The notes under the pieces: model-generated
Database searches by the model: none
What the model saw: only the letters and a program-made list of their open reading frames with translations
What the model was told of the DNA's origin: nothing
Made by a program: the position numbers and the translations under genes
From: Methanarcanum sp963640855
GTDB lineage: Archaea > Thermoplasmatota > Thermoplasmata > Methanomassiliicoccales > Methanomethylophilaceae
Assembly: GCA_963640855.1 (NCBI GenBank)
Contig: CAVIAJ010000030.1
Coordinates: 1-7,959 of the forward strand
Direction of reading: 5' to 3'
DNA: 7,959 nucleotides
Shown here: piece after piece, positions 5,439 through 7,959 of the stretch
Numbering within the stretch: the first letter of the stretch is position 1
How the letters are laid out: each line of letters begins with the position of its first letter

Positions 5439-6440
5439 ATGGGCAGCGAATTCAATATCACAAAAGATACGCAGACAGCATTGCTTTTATGTGCCAAACT
5501 GAGCGGAAAGAGTAATGAAAAGCCGTTGACGATACCTCAGTTCGAAGCATTTAATTCGGCAATACTCGCGGAAGGGAAAAAACTGTCCGATCTGCTGGAT
5601 GATGAATCTCTGATTGAATCCGCAGTTTTCAAAGCGTTGAATGAAAATAAGAGACTGTCACCGTTCACAAAAGAGAATGTTCTCAATCTTCTTCACCGCA
5701 GTTTTGCATTGTCGTCCTCACTCAATAAGTGGGCCGGTTACGGGATAAAGGTTGTCGGACGTAACGATGCAAAATATCCGAAAAGAATGAAAAAGTACCT
5801 GGATAAAAAAGCGCCGCCGTTTTTATTCTACGCAGGAAACGAATCACTGTTCAGAGGAGGAGGGATGGCATTTGTCGGATCCAGGGACATCGGCGATATT
5901 CCGATCAAAGCAATCGGAAAGGTTGTTAAAGAATGTGTGGAGCACGATATGAACATCGTTTCCGGCGGTGCAAGAGGGGCTGATTTGACATCGATGGAAG
6001 AAGCTTACAGAAACGGAGGCCGTGTAATCGGCGCATTGTCATGCGATTTATGTAAGGCTGTAATATCTCCGGTTCACCGCGATGCATTATCAGACGGCAG
6101 AGCACTGTTCTTTTCGGCAGCAGGTCCAGAAGAATCTTTTTCTGTCTCTGCGGCGATGGAACGTAACAAATACATCTATTCGATGGCCGACTGCTCCTTT
6201 GTTGCACAATCTGACATTAAAGGCGGTACGTGGTCCGGCGCAACAGAGGAACTGAAAAGATCTAATCACAACCCGTTATTTGTGTATGCATGGGACAATA
6301 TGCCTGAAGGTAACCTTATGCTGATAGGGATGGGCGGAATTCCGTGGGAAGACGATGCAGAGTTTGTGAATATGGTGAGGCCTTCGGATACCGTGCAGAA
6401 ACGGGAACAATCGAAGATCGATCAATTCTTCAATTGTTAG
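5439..6440 (+). CDS. dprA: DprA/Smf-like SLOG-fold protein with C-terminal PIP box
   Basis: This 333-residue protein resembles DprA, which in transformable bacteria binds incoming single-stranded DNA and loads RecA. Residues 1-100 are a helical N-terminal region. Then come YPKRMKKYLDKKAPPFLFYAGN (113-134, compare YP.L....PP.LY..G), VGSRD (146-150), SGGARGAD (175-182, compare SG.ARG.D), ERNKYIYSMAD (241-251, compare the RNRII helix) and KGGTWSGA (261-268, where classic DprA has SG..TA). These define the DprA Rossmann-like fold. No winged-helix C-terminal domain is present. The protein instead ends QSKIDQFFNC, a perfect PIP box (Q324, I327, F330, F331) expected to bind the PCNA clamp. The gene abuts the RecQ-ComF gene and has its own GGTGAT site, so joint action is likely. 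The fold is secure; a DNA-uptake role is not implied, and a repair or defence role is as plausible. Confidence 0.88.
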   Translation: MGSEFNITKDTQTALLLCAKLSGKSNEKPLTIPQFEAFNSAILAEGKKLSDLLDDESLIESAVFKALNENKRLSPFTKENVLNLLHRSFALSSSLNKWAGYGIKVVGRNDAKYPKRMKKYLDKKAPPFLFYAGNESLFRGGGMAFVGSRDIGDIPIKAIGKVVKECVEHDMNIVSGGARGADLTSMEEAYRNGGRVIGALSCDLCKAVISPVHRDALSDGRALFFSAAGPEESFSVSAAMERNKYIYSMADCSFVAQSDIKGGTWSGATEELKRSNHNPLFVYAWDNMPEGNLMLIGMGGIPWEDDAEFVNMVRPSDTVQKREQSKIDQFFNC

Positions 6441-6457
6441 GGATGTTATGTTTCTTT

Positions 6458-6492
6458 TCGGTTTCAGATTGCAGTTGAGTTTCGGAAACCGA
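6458..6492 (+). other. 8-bp inverted repeat in the gap after the DprA-like gene
   Basis: TCGGTTTC (6458-6465) can pair with GAAACCGA (6485-6492) across 19 nt. It starts 18 nt after the dprA stop. It may mark a transcript end or a regulator site; there is no T-run after it. The gap 6441-6602 contains no supportable gene. Confidence 0.3.
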
Positions 6493-6520
6493 CGTTGACA
6501 TTAGGCGTATAAGAAGAAAT

Positions 6521-6528
6521 AATAATAT
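6521..6528 (+). promoter_or_regulatory. Weak candidate TATA box before the UvrD-like gene
   Basis: AATAATAT follows a purine-rich GAAGAAAT that could act as a BRE. Transcription would start near 6550, leaving a leader of about 50 nt. The region is simply AT-rich, so this is a suggestion only. Confidence 0.25.
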
Positions 6529-6591
6529 GTGAACTGCTTTATGAACCAGCCACATCCAGATGATAGAAATATTCTGTGAGTTGTCCGCAAA

Positions 6592-6597
6592 GAGGTG
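6592..6597 (+). promoter_or_regulatory. Shine-Dalgarno GAGGTG for the UvrD-like gene
   Basis: GAGGTG lies 5 nt before ATG 6603 and selects that start over the in-frame GTG at 6576, which overlaps no good site and would place the SD inside the coding region. Confidence 0.65.
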
Positions 6598-6602
6598 CCA
6601 TT

Positions 6603-7949
6603 ATGGAAGTAACGATGTCGGAAATTGCTAACATACCGTCCGCAGAAGAAGCAAATAACAATCGTTCCAAATGGAAAAATCTCAACATAATTATCTGCGG
6701 GATATGTTCGGAATATGCATTGAATGTTTTGAAAGTTGACGGCAGTGATGAAATATACAATCACATAGTGGCTTACTACAAGGATGCAAGTATTACATCA
6801 AGAGAGTTGATATCTCATTTTGAAAAAAACAGTGAATTCAATGAACTATTGAAAAATATCAACACTTCGGATATGACTTCCGAATCTTATTCACACATAT
6901 TGGGTGAAATTAAATGGAGTCATGAGAACGGAGTAAATACATTCACTATCTCGGGTTTTTCCTTTAAGTCTCCGAATACTCTGCTAAAACCATATGTCAG
7001 TGATGGAAAACTGTATGCCCTCTCATATGGTGAAGATAATGAAAAGCCTGAATTCAACTCATTGATTAACGGAATAGATTCATTCTATTATTCTGAAAAA
7101 GTGAAAAACGCATTCATATGTGGAACTTGTTCTATATCAACCGAAAATAAGAAACAAATCATTGATGAACTGTTTTTTACATTGACTGACGACCTTAGGG
7201 CTGCCGATGAGGATCAAAGAAAGGCCATAAGTGCAGATGCAGGAAAAAATCTGCTGATTGTCGCAGGTGCAGGTAGCGGAAAGACCAGATCATTGGCGGG
7301 GAGAGTGAGTTATCTTAATTTGGTTAAAGGGGTGCCACTTGACAGGATATTGCTTTTGACGTTTACAAATGAGGCTACGGCAAGTATGAGAGATCTCGCC
7401 ATACGCCAAATAAAAGAAGCGCGCATTAAATACGGTTTTGATGACGGCTGTACACCCGTCGTTATAGCAAGGACTTTTGATTCTTTCTTTAGAAAACTGC
7501 TTGAAGAGGAATGGGCTGCAATCGGTTTTACGCGTAAACCGGATTTTATTTACGGAAAAACTGAAAGCGATGAGATTCGGCGTAGAAGTATTTTGGGACA
7601 GGTAATCAACAAACATCATTTTGAAAATGCTTTGTCAGCTTCTACTAATTTTTGGGGATTGTTCAAAAATCTCGAGAATTGTGCCAACGACATTTATACA
7701 AGTGTCCCTGGAATTGAATCCATTTTTGATAATTTCGTAGAAAAACAAATTGAACTATGTGTTTCTTTAGGATTCACTTACACTGCAGCCATTGTAGAAA
7801 GGGCTTTGAGAGAAAAAAACAGTAAATTGTATCAAGTAATCTGTGACAAATATGACTGCATTCTTATTGACGAGTTCCAGAACATAAGCAAACTTCACAA
7901 CAAACATAAGTTTCCGTGCAACGGTACCATACAAAACTGCCGAGTCTGA
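6603..7949 (+). CDS. UvrD/Rep-type SF1 helicase, 3'-truncated by the right repeat
   Basis: UvrD-like helicases move 3'-5' on single-stranded DNA. Residues 1-200 form an N-terminal domain I do not recognise, with two CGxC pairs (C32/C35 and C173/C176) that might bind zinc. The helicase part begins with a Q-motif-like DEDQRKAI (202-209), then Walker A GAGSGKT (222-228), motif Ia TFTNEA (253-258), Ib ARTFDSFF (289-296) and motif II LIDEFQN (421-427). Native sequence ends at residue 434; the last 14 residues and the TGA come from the 55-bp repeat. All motifs after II (III-VI) and domain 2 are missing, so this product could not be a helicase. The DNA is visibly more AT-rich than the recQ-dprA pair, hinting at a separate origin. 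It may be a broken gene or only one cut by the contig end. The family call is firm; membership in the upstream system is uncertain. Confidence 0.85.
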   Translation: MEVTMSEIANIPSAEEANNNRSKWKNLNIIICGICSEYALNVLKVDGSDEIYNHIVAYYKDASITSRELISHFEKNSEFNELLKNINTSDMTSESYSHILGEIKWSHENGVNTFTISGFSFKSPNTLLKPYVSDGKLYALSYGEDNEKPEFNSLINGIDSFYYSEKVKNAFICGTCSISTENKKQIIDELFFTLTDDLRAADEDQRKAISADAGKNLLIVAGAGSGKTRSLAGRVSYLNLVKGVPLDRILLLTFTNEATASMRDLAIRQIKEARIKYGFDDGCTPVVIARTFDSFFRKLLEEEWAAIGFTRKPDFIYGKTESDEIRRRSILGQVINKHHFENALSASTNFWGLFKNLENCANDIYTSVPGIESIFDNFVEKQIELCVSLGFTYTAAIVERALREKNSKLYQVICDKYDCILIDEFQNISKLHNKHKFPCNGTIQNCRV

Positions 7950-7959
7950 GTGATTTTTC
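7905..7959 (-). repeat. Right copy of 55-bp terminal inverted repeat
   Basis: Exact reverse complement of bases 1-55. Reading outward from the window it begins CATAAGTTTCCGTGCAACGG. It replaces the expected continuation of the UvrD-like helicase after motif II and supplies an in-frame stop at 7947-7949. This is consistent with an inserted element whose end lies here. No target-site duplication can be judged because the other side of the insertion is outside the window. Confidence 0.9.

Noticed and set aside
5439..6440. Evidence for natural competence in the host
   Set aside because: DprA and ComF folds alone do not show DNA uptake. No pilus, ComEC or RecA-loading partner is visible, and the PIP box points to the clamp instead.
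1..7959. The whole window as a complete transposon with 55-bp terminal inverted repeats
   Set aside because: No transposase, integrase or recombinase is encoded, a helicase gene runs uninterrupted into the right repeat, and the repeat length equals a common assembly k-mer.

Overview
This 7.96 kb window looks like a metagenome-type contig from an archaeon. The archaeal evidence is a C-terminal PCNA-binding (PIP-box) motif on the DprA-like protein, Shine-Dalgarno sites of the GGAGGTGAT type, an archaeal-style TATA element before the helicase gene, and a divergent chaperone/helicase gene set. A gut-type Thermoplasmatota methanogen would fit the codon use (many AGA/AGG arginines, moderate GC), but that assignment is an impression, not a demonstration.

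Layout, all genes on the + strand. Positions 1-55 and 7905-7959 are a perfect 55-bp inverted repeat that bounds the window. Positions 97-1756 hold a short Hsp70-family chaperone gene whose frame is broken by a 61-bp insertion carrying a 29-bp direct duplication. Removing exactly 61 bp restores a 532-residue protein. A hairpin with a GAAA loop and T-run follows (1764-1793). Positions 1806-3098 encode a zinc-ribbon/coiled-coil protein with a GrpE-like C-terminal region, plausibly the nucleotide-exchange partner of the Hsp70. A 150-bp gap (3099-3248) carries a hairpin and a candidate TATA box. Positions 3249-5438 encode a RecQ-type SF2 helicase fused to a C-terminal ComF-like phosphoribosyltransferase domain. 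Its stop codon directly abuts the start of a DprA/Smf-like (SLOG-fold) protein at 5439-6440, which ends in a PIP box. After a 162-bp gap, 6603-7949 is the N-terminal part of a UvrD/Rep-type SF1 helicase with an unrecognised N-terminal domain. It is cut just after motif II by the right-hand repeat.

How the genes may work together (inference): RecQ-ComF plus DprA gathers the module types of the bacterial competence set (helicase, ComF-type PRTase, DprA) into two translationally coupled genes, here with a likely PCNA link. Beside them lies a dedicated Hsp70/GrpE-like pair with no J-protein in view. This could be a foreign-DNA handling, repair or defence island. The flanking repeats, the truncated UvrD gene and the broken Hsp70 gene suggest a region under mobile-element pressure. 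The exact 55-bp length of the terminal repeat also matches a common de Bruijn assembly k-mer, so the contig probably ends where it meets a multi-copy repeat rather than at the true ends of a transposon.
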